Positions 42,312 through 51,553 of a stretch of 64,000 bases of DNA are shown here, piece by piece; within the stretch, counting starts at the first letter, position 1; each line of letters begins with the position of its first letter. The notes under the pieces are model-generated. The model saw only the letters and a list, made by a program, of their open reading frames with translations. It ran no database searches and was not told the origin of the DNA. Location of the stretch: NCBI RefSeq assembly GCF_007280415.1, contig NZ_VKKU01000001.1:62001-126000 (forward strand). The letters run 5' to 3'. The stretch comes from Sphingorhabdus contaminans. GTDB taxonomy: Bacteria > Pseudomonadota > Alphaproteobacteria > Sphingomonadales > Sphingomonadaceae. A program made the translations under genes and the position numbers.

Positions 42312-42824
42312 TCAAAAGCCCCAGAAGCGCGGGGCCGGTCCGCGCAAGGGGGACGGGCTGGACAAGGATGCCTCGGATATGCCGTTGGGGCCGCCCACCG
42401 CGCAAATGGGGGCGACCGAGCTCAGCAATGTGCGCGGCATGTTGATGAAGCTGTTGTCGTAACGCCCCTGCTCGATGGCATAGAGTTCGTGATAGGCGCC
42501 CACGCTGTCGGTGGCCTCCACCGCCTCGTAAAAGGTGACCCAGGCCGGGGTCCGGTTCGGGTGCTTTATGGTGGCGTAATGCTCCAAATCCTCCATCGAC
42601 CGCCAATATTGGATCAGGACCGTCGTGCGGCCGAACCAGGTTTGGCCGCCCAGAAAGCCCTTGGCCCGGTTGGTGCTGAGTTCGCGCAGCATGCGCCCCA
42701 TCTGGAACACAAGGGGGAGCCAGCGGTGGACGTGCCACAGCTTGTTGATACGCATGCCGATCAGCAGCACGACAAAGGGTTCGTCGAGGCGAGCGATCCA
42801 GCGACCTTCGTAAATCTCGTTCAT
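42312..42824 (-). CDS. DUF4188 family protein (haem-thiolate-like dabb fold)
   Basis: 170 residues. It starts NEIYEGRWIARLDEPFVVLL, then GMRINKLWHVHRWLPLVFQM, LGGQTWFGRTTVLIQYWRSM and HPNRTPAWVTFYEAVEATD, the conserved run of DUF4188 proteins, which resemble phenylacetaldoxime-dehydratase-like alpha-beta barrels and YbbC-type monooxygenases. The His residues could bind haem but this is inference. The start overlaps the TetR stop (42821-42824), so it is the regulator's coupled target gene. Confidence 0.8.
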   Translation of the reverse strand: MNEIYEGRWIARLDEPFVVLLIGMRINKLWHVHRWLPLVFQMGRMLRELSTNRAKGFLGGQTWFGRTTVLIQYWRSMEDLEHYATIKHPNRTPAWVTFYEAVEATDSVGAYHELYAIEQGRYDNSFINMPRTLLSSVAPICAVGGPNGISEASLSSPSPLRGPAPRFWGF

Positions 42825-43480
42825 CGTTCGGTTTCCTTTGCTTGGGGTCCCGGGGTGAGCGACGGAGCGACCCCCAAGGCAACGCCAACACGTTGCAGGG
42901 CGATCATCGCAAAGCCGTTTCGGGTATCGGGACTGAGTTCCAGGGTATCGAGCGCATCGCTGCGCATCAGGCTGACAATGCCGTGCAGGCTGGACCAGAT
43001 GAACAGGGCCTCGCGATTTACGGCCTCCTGGTCAAAGGGTTGCCCCCGCTCGGTGAATATCCGGGTCAGCAAATTCTGAAGCACGCCAAAGGCCGCCCGC
43101 GCACCGTTCAGCATTTCGCCATGCCGTTCGGGATCGGGAAGGGCGCCGCCGAAGATCAGCCGGTATTGCAGCGGGCGGGACAGGGCGAACTGGACATAGG
43201 CCATGCCCATGGCAAGCGCATCGGCCCCGACATTGTCCGTGCGCGGCGGCGCATTCAGCGCGGCGGCAAATTCGGCAAAGGACCGGCGGATGACTTCGGC
43301 AAGGACATGGTCGCGGCTGGGGAAATGGCGGTAGGGTGCCTGATGGGACACACCCAGCCGGCGCGCGACTTCCCGCAGGCTGAGGCTTTCGATGCCGCGC
43401 AGTTCGATGATCGCGGTCGCTTCTGCGATGCACGCCTCGCGCAGGTCAACGCGGGCTGGCTGGTCGGGCCCCGGGGTCAT
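42821..43480 (-). CDS. TetR family transcriptional regulator
   Basis: 219 residues from the ATG at 43480. N-terminal HTH: LREACIAEATAIIELRGIES, then LSLREVARRLGVSHQAPYRH, FPSRDHVLAEV. The C-terminal ligand domain is of the TetR_C_33/WHG type (ALAMGMAYVQFALSRPLQYR). It is followed by the coupled DUF4188 gene, and a palindrome lies about 90 bp upstream, so it probably represses its own operon in response to a small ligand. Confidence 0.9.
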   Translation of the reverse strand: MTPGPDQPARVDLREACIAEATAIIELRGIESLSLREVARRLGVSHQAPYRHFPSRDHVLAEVIRRSFAEFAAALNAPPRTDNVGADALAMGMAYVQFALSRPLQYRLIFGGALPDPERHGEMLNGARAAFGVLQNLLTRIFTERGQPFDQEAVNREALFIWSSLHGIVSLMRSDALDTLELSPDTRNGFAMIALQRVGVALGVAPSLTPGPQAKETER

Positions 43481-43570
43481 AGGAAATGGCACGGCTTCAG
43501 GCTTGAAGACCGCACGGCAAACGGCATGCGCATTATATTTATCCTCGACCCGGCCCCTCATTTTACATGA

Positions 43571-43585
43571 GTTGACACTGTCTAC
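43571..43585. promoter_or_regulatory. Candidate TetR operator
   Basis: 15-bp palindrome GTTGACA-C-TGTCTAC, one mismatch between arms, 91 bp before the TetR start. Position and form fit an autoregulatory operator, overlapping a TTGACA promoter-like element. Confidence 0.5.
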
Positions 43586-43722
43586 AAAACTACGCCCGCG
43601 CACCCCCGCTGTCAACGGGAGTCGCGCCCGCCGCCGTAAACATTTGTAAAGCGCGCAAGGTTTTTACAGGTCGGGGAAGACCGGCAACAGTGGCCTTCCG
43701 GCAGGAGGGGTTGACAATGTTA

Positions 43723-43735
43723 TGATATTATATCA
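43723..43735. promoter_or_regulatory. Palindrome before the siderophore-type receptor operon
   Basis: Perfect 13-bp palindrome TGATAT-T-ATATCA, directly after TTGACA at 43711-43716 and 39 bp before the receptor start. It sits where a repressor would block a promoter, so it may be an iron- or ligand-responsive operator. The regulator is not identified. Confidence 0.45.
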
Positions 43736-43773
43736 CGTGCGGCCAAAATTGATATTTCAGGGAGAAAGACATC

Positions 43774-45897
43774 GTGCGTTCCATAGCCATTTTGCTGGCT
43801 GGCATATCCTGCCTTGCTGTTCCGGCTTACGCCGAAGAAATTGACGAAGCTGGCATCACGGTAAGCGGAATCCGTCAGGCGTATCGGGGCGATTTTGAAC
43901 AGAAAGAAATTCCGCAGGCGATCGCAACCATCGACGCACAGCAATTGACCGACAATAATATATTGCGCCTGACCGATGCGCTTGACCTCAACGCATCGAT
44001 TTCGCGTCAGAACAATTTCGGCGGCCTTTGGGATAGCTATGCTGTACGCGGCTTTGCCGGTGATGAAAATCTGCCGACGGGTTATCTGGTAGACGGGTTT
44101 AACGGCGGACGCGGCTTTGGTGGTACGCGCGACGTTGCCGGGGTGGAGCGGATTGAAGTGCTTAAAGGCCCCGCGGCGGCGCTTTATGGTCGGGGTGAGC
44201 CGGGGGGGACTGTGAACATCATTACCAAGAAGGCCGTTTTTGACGGTCTGAAGGTCAATGCCTCGGGTCTCTATGGCAGCTTCGACCGAATCCGGTTTGA
44301 TGCTGACGCAAATATCCCGGTTGGCGAAAATGTTGCAGTGCGGCTGATCGGTTTTTCGGAAAAATCGGACAGTTTCCGTCAAACGGTCGACAGCAAGCGC
44401 TATGGCTTTTTGCCGTCCGTCGCCTTCAAGCTGGGTGAAAATACCGTGCTCAGCTATGAACTCGAATGGACGCGCAGCGAAGCCGACTTTGATCGCGGTA
44501 TTGTCGCCCCCGGCGGTAATCTGAATATCGTGTCCCGCCGTACCTTTTTAGGTGAACCGGGTGACGGGCCGCTCAAAGCCAAGGTAAGTGGCCATCAGTT
44601 GCAGGTGCAGCATGATTTTTCCGACGATTGGAGCTTGCTGCTCGGCACCAGCTACCGCGAAACCGATCTGGAAGGTTTTTCAAGCGAGGCCGAACTGGCT
44701 GCTGGCAGGCAGTTTCTTGGCCGGGCCGCGACTCCCAATCTGCTGTCGCGACAACGCCGTTTCCGCGATTATGAAGGCGAACATTTCGTTGTGCGCGGTG
44801 AATTGTCGGGAGATTTTGAGATTGGCGGATTGCGAAACCGCCTGTTGATTGGCGCGGATTATGACGAATTCGACAATAGCCAGCTATTCCGTCGTTTCCG
44901 GCCAGCTACGGTGACCGCGACGTCTACCGAAGCCGCCCAATATGCAATCGACATATTGAATCCTGTTTATGGACGCTTTCCTTTGCCCGCAACGGCGGTG
45001 TTGACCGACCGCCTTGACCAGCAAAAGGCCTATGGCCTGTATCTGCAGGACCAGATCAGCCTGACCGACGGACTGCAGGTCCGCATTGGCTTGCGTTACG
45101 ACAATTATGATGTCCGCTCTCTCAACCGCGCAACCGGGATCAGTCAGAACCGTTCATTCGAGCGGGTCAGCCCCCAATTCGGTCTGGTGGTAAAGGCGAG
45201 CGAAGCAGTGTCTCTTTATGCTGCTTATGGGGAGGGCTTTCGGTCCAACCTTGGCGCGCGGGCAAATGGAGAGGTGTTTGATCCGGAATTGAGCAAATCC
45301 TTCGAAGGCGGCGCGAAGTTCGGACTGTTTGATAACAGCCTCACCGGTACGGTTTCATTGTTCAAACTGAAAAAGCGCAACATTCTTGCCGCCGATGTTG
45401 CAAATCCCGGCTTCTCAATTCCGATCGGAAAGGCAGGAAGTACCGGATTTGAGTTTGACATAGCCGGGAAACTGCCCGGAGATATCGATTGGCTGTTTTC
45501 TTACGCCTTTGTCGATGCCGAGGCAAAAACGGATGTGCTTGATCCCAATTTTTCCCTGCAGATCCGCGCTGGCGACCCTCTGATCAATATACCCAAACAC
45601 AGCCTCAACACCCAGGTTTCAAAGCGCTTTGCCCTTGGTGATGATCGTGGCCTGACCTTTGGGGCTGGTGTCCAACATGTAAGCAAGCGGTTGGGAGAAA
45701 CGGCGACAAGCTTTTACCTGCCGGGCTACACATTGGTTCGCGCCTTTGCGAGGGTAGAAGTGATGGAAGGGCTTGAAGTGTTTGGCGATGTCAAAAACCT
45801 GTTTGACGAAACCTATTACACAAACAGCTTCGCCCGTCTTTGGGTAGCACCAGGCAGTCCGCGTGCATTCACCATCGGTGCAAGGGCAAGCTTCTGA
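43774..45897 (+). CDS. TonB-dependent siderophore-type receptor
   Basis: 707 residues, GTG start after GGGAGAAAG. Signal peptide ending VPAYA. Plug domain of the FhuA/FecA siderophore class: IPQAIATIDAQQLTDNNILR, LWDSYAVRGFAGDENLPTGY, VERIEVLKGPAAALYGRGEP, GGTVNIITKK. The barrel ends SPRAFTIGARASF. Its stop overlaps the ATG of an ABC ATPase, beginning a four-gene, translationally coupled operon. The ligand is probably an iron chelate, but an exported metabolite or metal is possible given the ABC partners. Confidence 0.92.
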   Translation: MRSIAILLAGISCLAVPAYAEEIDEAGITVSGIRQAYRGDFEQKEIPQAIATIDAQQLTDNNILRLTDALDLNASISRQNNFGGLWDSYAVRGFAGDENLPTGYLVDGFNGGRGFGGTRDVAGVERIEVLKGPAAALYGRGEPGGTVNIITKKAVFDGLKVNASGLYGSFDRIRFDADANIPVGENVAVRLIGFSEKSDSFRQTVDSKRYGFLPSVAFKLGENTVLSYELEWTRSEADFDRGIVAPGGNLNIVSRRTFLGEPGDGPLKAKVSGHQLQVQHDFSDDWSLLLGTSYRETDLEGFSSEAELAAGRQFLGRAATPNLLSRQRRFRDYEGEHFVVRGELSGDFEIGGLRNRLLIGADYDEFDNSQLFRRFRPATVTATSTEAAQYAIDILNPVYGRFPLPATAVLTDRLDQQKAYGLYLQDQISLTDGLQVRIGLRYDNYDVRSLNRATGISQNRSFERVSPQFGLVVKASEAVSLYAAYGEGFRSNLGARANGEVFDPELSKSFEGGAKFGLFDNSLTGTVSLFKLKKRNILAADVANPGFSIPIGKAGSTGFEFDIAGKLPGDIDWLFSYAFVDAEAKTDVLDPNFSLQIRAGDPLINIPKHSLNTQVSKRFALGDDRGLTFGAGVQHVSKRLGETATSFYLPGYTLVRAFARVEVMEGLEVFGDVKNLFDETYYTNSFARLWVAPGSPRAFTIGARASF

Positions 45898-46607
45898 TGG
45901 CGGAGATCAGGATAGACGGCTTATGTGTCGATCGCGGCGGAAAAGCCGTGCTTGACTCGCTTTCGCTGAACATCGCGTCGGGCGAAATCTATGCTCTTTT
46001 GGGTGGCAATGGCGCAGGCAAATCGACGACGCTTTCGACTTTGCTCGGATTTCTGAAGCCTTCATCGGGCTCAGTTTTGGTTTCGGGTATCGATCCGTCC
46101 ACCAATCCCGAAGCTGCCCGGCACAAAATTGCGTATTTGCCTGAAAATGTCGCGCTTTATGAGCATCTGACAGCGCGGGAAAATGTCGACTATTTTCTGG
46201 CACTTGCCGGCGAAGCGCATAGCGCGGACGAGATTGACGCCGCATTTGACGCTGCTGGCCTGCAAAATGAAGCGCGCAACCGTACGCTATCCGGCTTTTC
46301 CAAAGGTATGCGGCAAAAAGTCGCCATTGCGCTTGCCGTAGTCCGGCAGGTGCCGGTGTTGCTGCTCGATGAACCCACATCGGGGCTGGACCCGCGCGCT
46401 ACCGCTGATTTCAATGCATTACTTGCGAAGTTGAAAGCGCGGGGCACTGCGATCCTGATGGTGACGCACGATCTGCTGGGTGCTGCTGAATGCGCCGACC
46501 GGATCGGATTTCTCGATTCCGGCCGCATAGTCGAGGAAGTGGGACGCGAGCAGGGCTATGATATCATGGCACTCCACCGCCGCTATGGTGAGGCCGTGGT
46601 TGCATGA
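45897..46607 (+). CDS. ABC transporter ATP-binding protein
   Basis: 236 residues from the ATG at 45897, overlapping the receptor stop. Walker A GGNGAGKSTT (about residues 37-46), Q-loop region YLPENVALYEHL, signature LSGFSKGMRQKVAIALA, Walker B VLLLDEPTSGLDP and the switch His in MVTHDLLG. Of the NosF/GldA export-like class that works with ABC2-type permeases. It overlaps the next gene by four bases. Confidence 0.93.
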   Translation: MAEIRIDGLCVDRGGKAVLDSLSLNIASGEIYALLGGNGAGKSTTLSTLLGFLKPSSGSVLVSGIDPSTNPEAARHKIAYLPENVALYEHLTARENVDYFLALAGEAHSADEIDAAFDAAGLQNEARNRTLSGFSKGMRQKVAIALAVVRQVPVLLLDEPTSGLDPRATADFNALLAKLKARGTAILMVTHDLLGAAECADRIGFLDSGRIVEEVGREQGYDIMALHRRYGEAVVA

Positions 46608-48049
46608 GCGATATCAGGCTGATTGCCAGCGATGAATGGCGCCTACTGCGCCGCAACCGTGTTGCGATGCTCGGACTGGTTATGCTTATGGCGCTATCGG
46701 TGATCGCCGCATTGACCTCGATGGCCCAGCGCGACAACAGCGATGCCATTCGTGCGCGGTTCCAGCAGCAGGCCGATGCGGCATTTGATGGTGCTCCCGC
46801 ACGTCACCCGCACCGCATGGTGCATTATGGCCATTTTGTATTCCGCCCGCTGCCCATACTCGCGGCGTTTGATCCGGGCGTCGATGCCTTTACCGGTAAT
46901 ACCATCTATCTTGAAGGCCACCGGCAAAACAGCGCCAATTTCGGCGATGTTCGGCAAAGCTCGCTGCTTGTCCGCTTCGGTCAACTTACGCCAGCGTTCG
47001 TGCTGCAGGCGCTGGCGCCGCTGATGCTAATCTTCATCGGTTTTGGCGCAGTGGCCCGCGAACGGGAAAGGGGAACAATCCGTCAGTTGTTCGCTCATGG
47101 TGTTTCGGCGCGCAGCCTTATTCTTGGCAAGGCGCTGGGGCTTGGACGCGCCGCCGCACTGATGCTCGCACCCGCCTTGCTGGCAATTGTCTGGTTAACT
47201 GTTGCCAAGGGAGCTCCACCGTTACCCAGCCTATTCCTATTGAGCGGTTATGCGCTTTATCTTGCTATATGGGTTTTGTTGATCGTCATTGTTTCGGCTT
47301 TGTCAGGGCATGCGCGAACTGCACTCATGGCCCTCATAGGTCTGTGGGCCTTTACGGTAATCCTGTTGCCACGGCTTGCACCTGACCTCGCGATCGCATC
47401 CAATCCTACCCTCACCCGGTTGGAGACCGATATCGCTGTGCAGAAGGATCTGCGGAATATGGGCGACAGCCACAATCCGGACGATCCCTATTTCAATGCA
47501 TTCAAGGCACGTACGTTAAAGCAATATGGCGTCGACAAGGTCGAAGATTTGCCCGTTAACTATCGCGGATTGTTGGCGCTGGAAGGCGAGAAGCTGACAT
47601 CAAAGCTATTCGATGACTATGCCGACCGCCAATTTGCCGCGCATAAATCACAGAGCAATCAAACGGATTTAGTCGGTCTCATCAGCCCGGTCATCGCATT
47701 GCGTCGTCTTTCCATGTCTGCATCTGGCAGCGACCTCGAAGGGCATCGCCGTTTTCTGACTCAAGCTGAAGCCTATCGTTTCGCAATCGTGCAGCAACTA
47801 AACGCGTTGCAGGCCAATGCCATCACCTATGACGATGACAGCAACCGTAACAAGAATCCCGAAGCTGCGCAGCGCGTGCGTATCGATCCTGAAAATTGGC
47901 GGGAGGTTCCGGATTTCCGCTACCAAGCTGCATCGACGAATGAGAAATTGACTGCCGCTATGCCGGGTTTCGTTGTTCTGCTGGGCTGGTTTGTTGTTCT
48001 TCTCTTTTGTTTGCGTGTTGCCGCGCGCCGATTGGGAGACGCGACATGA
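46604..48049 (+). CDS. ABC transporter permease, DUF3526-like (first)
   Basis: 481 residues. One N-terminal helix (VAMLGLVMLMALSVIAALTS) followed by a long periplasmic region (about 40-125), then five helices: LQALAPLMLIFIGFGAVARE, AAALMLAPALLAIVWLTVAK and others, a second long soluble loop (about 270-440) and a final helix (MPGFVVLLGWFVVLLFCLRV). The layout and sequence are those of DUF3526 ABC2-type permeases. It overlaps the next gene (ATGA at 48046-48049). Confidence 0.85.
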   Translation: MSDIRLIASDEWRLLRRNRVAMLGLVMLMALSVIAALTSMAQRDNSDAIRARFQQQADAAFDGAPARHPHRMVHYGHFVFRPLPILAAFDPGVDAFTGNTIYLEGHRQNSANFGDVRQSSLLVRFGQLTPAFVLQALAPLMLIFIGFGAVARERERGTIRQLFAHGVSARSLILGKALGLGRAAALMLAPALLAIVWLTVAKGAPPLPSLFLLSGYALYLAIWVLLIVIVSALSGHARTALMALIGLWAFTVILLPRLAPDLAIASNPTLTRLETDIAVQKDLRNMGDSHNPDDPYFNAFKARTLKQYGVDKVEDLPVNYRGLLALEGEKLTSKLFDDYADRQFAAHKSQSNQTDLVGLISPVIALRRLSMSASGSDLEGHRRFLTQAEAYRFAIVQQLNALQANAITYDDDSNRNKNPEAAQRVRIDPENWREVPDFRYQAASTNEKLTAAMPGFVVLLGWFVVLLFCLRVAARRLGDAT

Positions 48050-49296
48050 GGATATTGTGGTTCCAGGAAGCACGGCTCTTCCTCCGGCAAAAATTAGCAT
48101 TGCCAGCCTTGTTGCTAATGGGAATTCTGGCCGCGGCAAGCGTTTGGGCGGGTATGGCCGAAATAGCGCGTCAGCAAGAAACGATCGCTCGGATTCAACC
48201 TAAGCAGGCCGAGGATGTCGCGGCCATTGCAAAATGGGTATCAAAGGATGGCGATGCCGGGAACGCGGCTTATTACACGTTTCACGCAACATGGGATGCG
48301 CCGTCAGCACTGGCTTTTTCTGCCATTGGCCAGCGAGACGTGGCGCCCTATATCCTTCGCGTTCGCGCCCTCGGACTGGAGGCACAGCTTTACGAAAGCG
48401 AGAATTACAATGCCGAACTAGCCTTACCGGGTCGGTTCGACTGGGCATTTGTCCTGACTTATCTTTCGCCCCTTTTTGTTATCGTCCTTCTCCATGATCT
48501 GAAATCGGGCGAACGCGAGGCGGGGCGTTTTACCTTGCTGGCCGCAATGGCCCGCGACGAACGCGGACTGTGGCGACGACGCATCGTCCTTCGCATCGGT
48601 CTTTTGTGGCTGGCGTTGATTGCGCCTTTTGTGTTGGGCGCTGTGCTTTCCGGCGCAGCCCTTGGCGGCATCGCCTTATGCCTTCTTGTATCTGCCGCTT
48701 ATTTCGCTTTCTGGACGGGATTAAGCATGTGGGTTGGACTCAAGGGGTGGAGCTCGGTCACCAATGCCGCGACGTTGGCGGCGAGTTGGTTGGTACTCAC
48801 CCTCATCCTTCCTGCGCTGGCACATATTGGGATCAACGCATCAATCCCCGTGCGTCAGGGCGTCGAACTAACATTGGAGCAGCGCGAAAAGATCCACGGT
48901 GGCTGGGATCGACCGAAGGAAGAGACCATGGAGGCATTTTTCAAAGCTTATCCGGAATGGCGAGACACCAAAGCGGTCGAAGGCGGGTTTCACTGGAAAT
49001 GGTATTATGCCTTTCAGCATTTGGGCGATCTTGCAGCCGCACCGCAGGCCAAGGCTTATCGCAGGGGGCTCGAAGCGCGCGCTGAATGGACGGCGAGGAT
49101 TGGTGTGGTTTTACCAGCGGTAGGCGTACAAACGCTCCTCCATCGCACGGCGCAAACCGACCTTCGGGCAGGCCTTGCCTACCAAGACCGCATACGCGAT
49201 TATCATGAACAACTCAGGCGGTTCTATTACCCGTATCTTTTTAATGAAACTCAGTTCCTCGAAGCCGACTTTGAAAAGACGCCGAAGTGGAACTGA
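48046..49296 (+). CDS. ABC transporter permease, DUF3526-like (second)
   Basis: 416 residues from the ATG at 48046 (MRILWFQEARLFLRQKLALP), overlapping the first permease. Same layout: N-terminal helix (LALPALLLMGILAAASVWAG), periplasmic region, helices FVLTYLSPLFVIVLLHDLKS, LRIGLLWLALIAPFVLGAVL and AALGGIALCLLVSAAYFAFW-like, then a large C-terminal soluble part (WRDTKAVEGGFHWKWYYAFQ). The two permeases plus the ATPase form an ABC2 exporter; with the receptor this could move a siderophore, metal or a peptide across both membranes. Confidence 0.85.
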   Translation: MRILWFQEARLFLRQKLALPALLLMGILAAASVWAGMAEIARQQETIARIQPKQAEDVAAIAKWVSKDGDAGNAAYYTFHATWDAPSALAFSAIGQRDVAPYILRVRALGLEAQLYESENYNAELALPGRFDWAFVLTYLSPLFVIVLLHDLKSGEREAGRFTLLAAMARDERGLWRRRIVLRIGLLWLALIAPFVLGAVLSGAALGGIALCLLVSAAYFAFWTGLSMWVGLKGWSSVTNAATLAASWLVLTLILPALAHIGINASIPVRQGVELTLEQREKIHGGWDRPKEETMEAFFKAYPEWRDTKAVEGGFHWKWYYAFQHLGDLAAAPQAKAYRRGLEARAEWTARIGVVLPAVGVQTLLHRTAQTDLRAGLAYQDRIRDYHEQLRRFYYPYLFNETQFLEADFEKTPKWN

Positions 49297-49650
49297 ACGT
49301 CTGATGCGAGCGGTTTTGTGACGGTCGAGTGGACGAGTGCAAAAGGCGCGTTACAAATGGCTTTCAGCGAAGCGTTAAAGAGAACCAGACATTATGGGCC
49401 GGAGTAGCAGCAATGAATCTATGCCAACTGTCGGACCTATCATAAGGAAAAAATGGTAGACGCTGAGGGGTTCGAACCCACGACCCGCTGATTAAGAGTT
49501 AATGAAAAGCATCAGGACTTGTGAGACTTTTGAACGGAAATATAAAGAAATACTGCGCTTTTGCTATCTCCTGTTGTCAGAAATTGTTTCAAGCTGTATC
49601 CATCGTGATTGCTAGAATGATTATTCTTGGCAATCTGAAGGGGCTGAGCC
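49297..49650. other. Stretch without a gene: exporter downstream region and left end of the tRNA-Lys element
   Basis: Holds the left attachment repeat (49452-49499) and the integrase upstream region. No other feature is supported. Confidence 0.5.
49452..49499. repeat. Left attachment repeat (tRNA-Lys 3' remnant)
   Basis: 48 bp identical to 60630-60677. It contains the T-arm and the 3' half of the anticodon loop but the 5' half of the tRNA is missing (the next bases, TAATGAAAAG, diverge), so this is not a functional tRNA. Confidence 0.92.
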
Positions 49651-50898
49651 ATGTCGAAAAAATCTATTTCCAAAACCGAAGTTGACAAGGCACGGCCGGG
49701 TTCGAAGGACTACTTCCTGTGGGATGACAAAGTTAAAGGATTTGGCCTGAAGGTCACACCTAAGGGTGGCAAGATATACGTTTTACAATTTCGCATTGCT
49801 AAAGCCGGCAAAGCATTATCGGCAACTGCGCCTAGGCGTCGCGCGCTTGGCAAGCACGGGGCGCTGACGCCTGAACAGGCGCGTTTGCTCGCAAAGAAAC
49901 GGCTTAGCTATATATTGGAAAAGGGTAGCGACCCTTGGGAGGACGAGGCTGAGCAGCTAGTCATCGCTGATGCGGAGAAGGCAGGTAAGGCCAGTCTGAT
50001 ATTTTCTCGCCTCGCTGCTGAGTGGCTGGACGATTACGAAAACCACAAGCGCCGCAGGGCGTCCAGTGTGTCACAGGCAAAGCTCGTGGTAAGGAACCAC
50101 CTCGACCCAGCCTTAGGTTCAATTTCCGCACCTGATATCACCCGCACTGACATGCAGCGAGTGATTGACGCTATATCGCCGAATAAACGCGCAATGCGGC
50201 GAAACGTATTTGCCTATTCGTCTGTGCTGTTCGGTTGGATGCGCAGGCGCGGTTATATCGAGCGCAACCCGATAGAGTATATCGACAAGCCCGAAGCGCC
50301 AGCATCGCGGGATAGGGTTCTGAACGACGCCGAATTGTCGGCAATCTGGAAAGCCTCGTACAGTATTGCTCAACCCTTCGGCCCGTTCGTACGAATGCTG
50401 ATCCTGACTATCCAGCGCCGCGGCGAAGTTGCTGCAATGAACTGGCTCGAACTAGACCGGAAAGCTGCAACATGGATAATACCTGCTGATAGGGCAAAGA
50501 ACGGAATGGCTCATATCGTGCATTTGTCGAAAGCAGTCATCACAGAATTAGACGCACTGGCTGGAGGCGATGCGTGGCCAAAAGCAGGGTATGTGCTGAC
50601 CACTACGACTCGCACACCAATCAGCGGGATCTCCAAAGCGAAGCGCGCTCTCGACATGAAGATTTCCGAAGAAATGCAAATGCCTGCTTGGCGGCTGCAC
50701 GATCTGCGGCGCACTGGCGCCACACGATTACAGCAACAGGGAGTGCGCTTCGAAGTGACAGAAGCCGTGCTCAACCACGTGAGCGGGGCAAAGAGCGGCG
50801 TGGCGGGCGTTTATCAGCGCCATGATTGGAAAGCTGAAAAGAAAGCGGCGCTGGAATCATACGCCGTGCGCTTGATGAAACTATGCGAAAAAAAATAG
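49651..50898 (+). CDS. Tyrosine-family integrase
   Basis: 415 residues. N-terminal DUF4102/arm-binding domain (VKGFGLKVTPKGGKIYVLQF), core-binding SAM-like domain (about 110-200), catalytic domain with Arg in ILTIQRRGEVAAMNW, His-x-x-Arg in LHDLRRTGATRLQ, and Tyr in GVYQRHDWKAEKK. It should recombine the 48-bp attachment site. It reads away from the left repeat, 152 bp from it. Confidence 0.95.
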   Translation: MSKKSISKTEVDKARPGSKDYFLWDDKVKGFGLKVTPKGGKIYVLQFRIAKAGKALSATAPRRRALGKHGALTPEQARLLAKKRLSYILEKGSDPWEDEAEQLVIADAEKAGKASLIFSRLAAEWLDDYENHKRRRASSVSQAKLVVRNHLDPALGSISAPDITRTDMQRVIDAISPNKRAMRRNVFAYSSVLFGWMRRRGYIERNPIEYIDKPEAPASRDRVLNDAELSAIWKASYSIAQPFGPFVRMLILTIQRRGEVAAMNWLELDRKAATWIIPADRAKNGMAHIVHLSKAVITELDALAGGDAWPKAGYVLTTTTRTPISGISKAKRALDMKISEEMQMPAWRLHDLRRTGATRLQQQGVRFEVTEAVLNHVSGAKSGVAGVYQRHDWKAEKKAALESYAVRLMKLCEKK

Positions 50899-51044
50899 CT
50901 TGCGATGCATTTTCCGCTTTTGAGCGCCTAGCATAATGAGCCCAATGGGGAAGTTGCCGCTAACAAACGGTGACAATTCCAGCGATACAACGGCTCTGGA
51001 ATACGCTTGAATAGCACTGTCACCGAAAAATACTGAGGTGACAT

Positions 51045-51242
51045 ATGTCTATTACAGTGATGGATACCCGAGAGGCCGCCGCGTTCGTCCGGCTTGGGAA
51101 AAATACCCTTGAACGATTCAGACTGACCGGGGAAGGGCCTGCCTTTTTAAAGCTCGGCGGTTCTGTTCGCTACCGGCAAACCGATCTGGAAGCTTGGCTT
51201 GAAAGCCGCCTGACACATTCGACCAGTGAGCGTTCGGCATGA
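51045..51242 (+). CDS. AlpA/excisionase-like HTH protein
   Basis: 65 residues. MerR-type winged helix of the HTH_17 group: TREAAAFVRLGKNTLERFRL, a wing and GGSVRYRQTDLEAWLESR. Likely excisionase or regulator of the integrase. The stop overlaps the next ATG. Confidence 0.85.
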   Translation: MSITVMDTREAAAFVRLGKNTLERFRLTGEGPAFLKLGGSVRYRQTDLEAWLESRLTHSTSERSA

Positions 51243-51553
51243 GCGCGCCGCCTAAACGAAAAACCCCTGCCGGTGTAGTGACCAAGGCAGGGGCAAAAAC
51301 TTCCGTTTCGGTGGAAACTCAGTCTCCGAAATACAGTGAAACTGGAAGCGCTGCAAGTGATTTAGCGCCTTTGATCCGGGTTGTGAAAGACCAGGCTTTT
51401 TATCGGATTGTGGTTGAACCTTCTATCCCAGAGGGGCATCCGGATCGCCGCCCTCAAACATTTGGCTCGCTCATATCGGCAGGGCGCGAAGCGGGCCTGC
51501 TCGCCAAGATCATTGGTGGCAGTGTCGTTTCGACTGCGGGCGGTCATGGCTAA
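51239..51553 (+). CDS. Hypothetical element protein
   Basis: 104 residues, no family recognised. Basic N-terminus (PPKRKTPAGVVTKAGAKTSV), then LAPLIRVVKDQAFYRIVVEP and RPQTFGSLISAGREAGLLAK. Overlaps both neighbours (ATGA at 51239; the next gene starts at 51546), so it is co-translated in the early region. It has no visible DNA-binding motif. Confidence 0.6.
   Translation: MSAPPKRKTPAGVVTKAGAKTSVSVETQSPKYSETGSAASDLAPLIRVVKDQAFYRIVVEPSIPEGHPDRRPQTFGSLISAGREAGLLAKIIGGSVVSTAGGHG

Noticed and set aside
49452-49499. tRNA-like sequence near the integrase
   Set aside because: It matches only the 3' half of tRNA-Lys and lacks the 5' half and D-arm, so it is the attachment-site remnant, not a tRNA gene.
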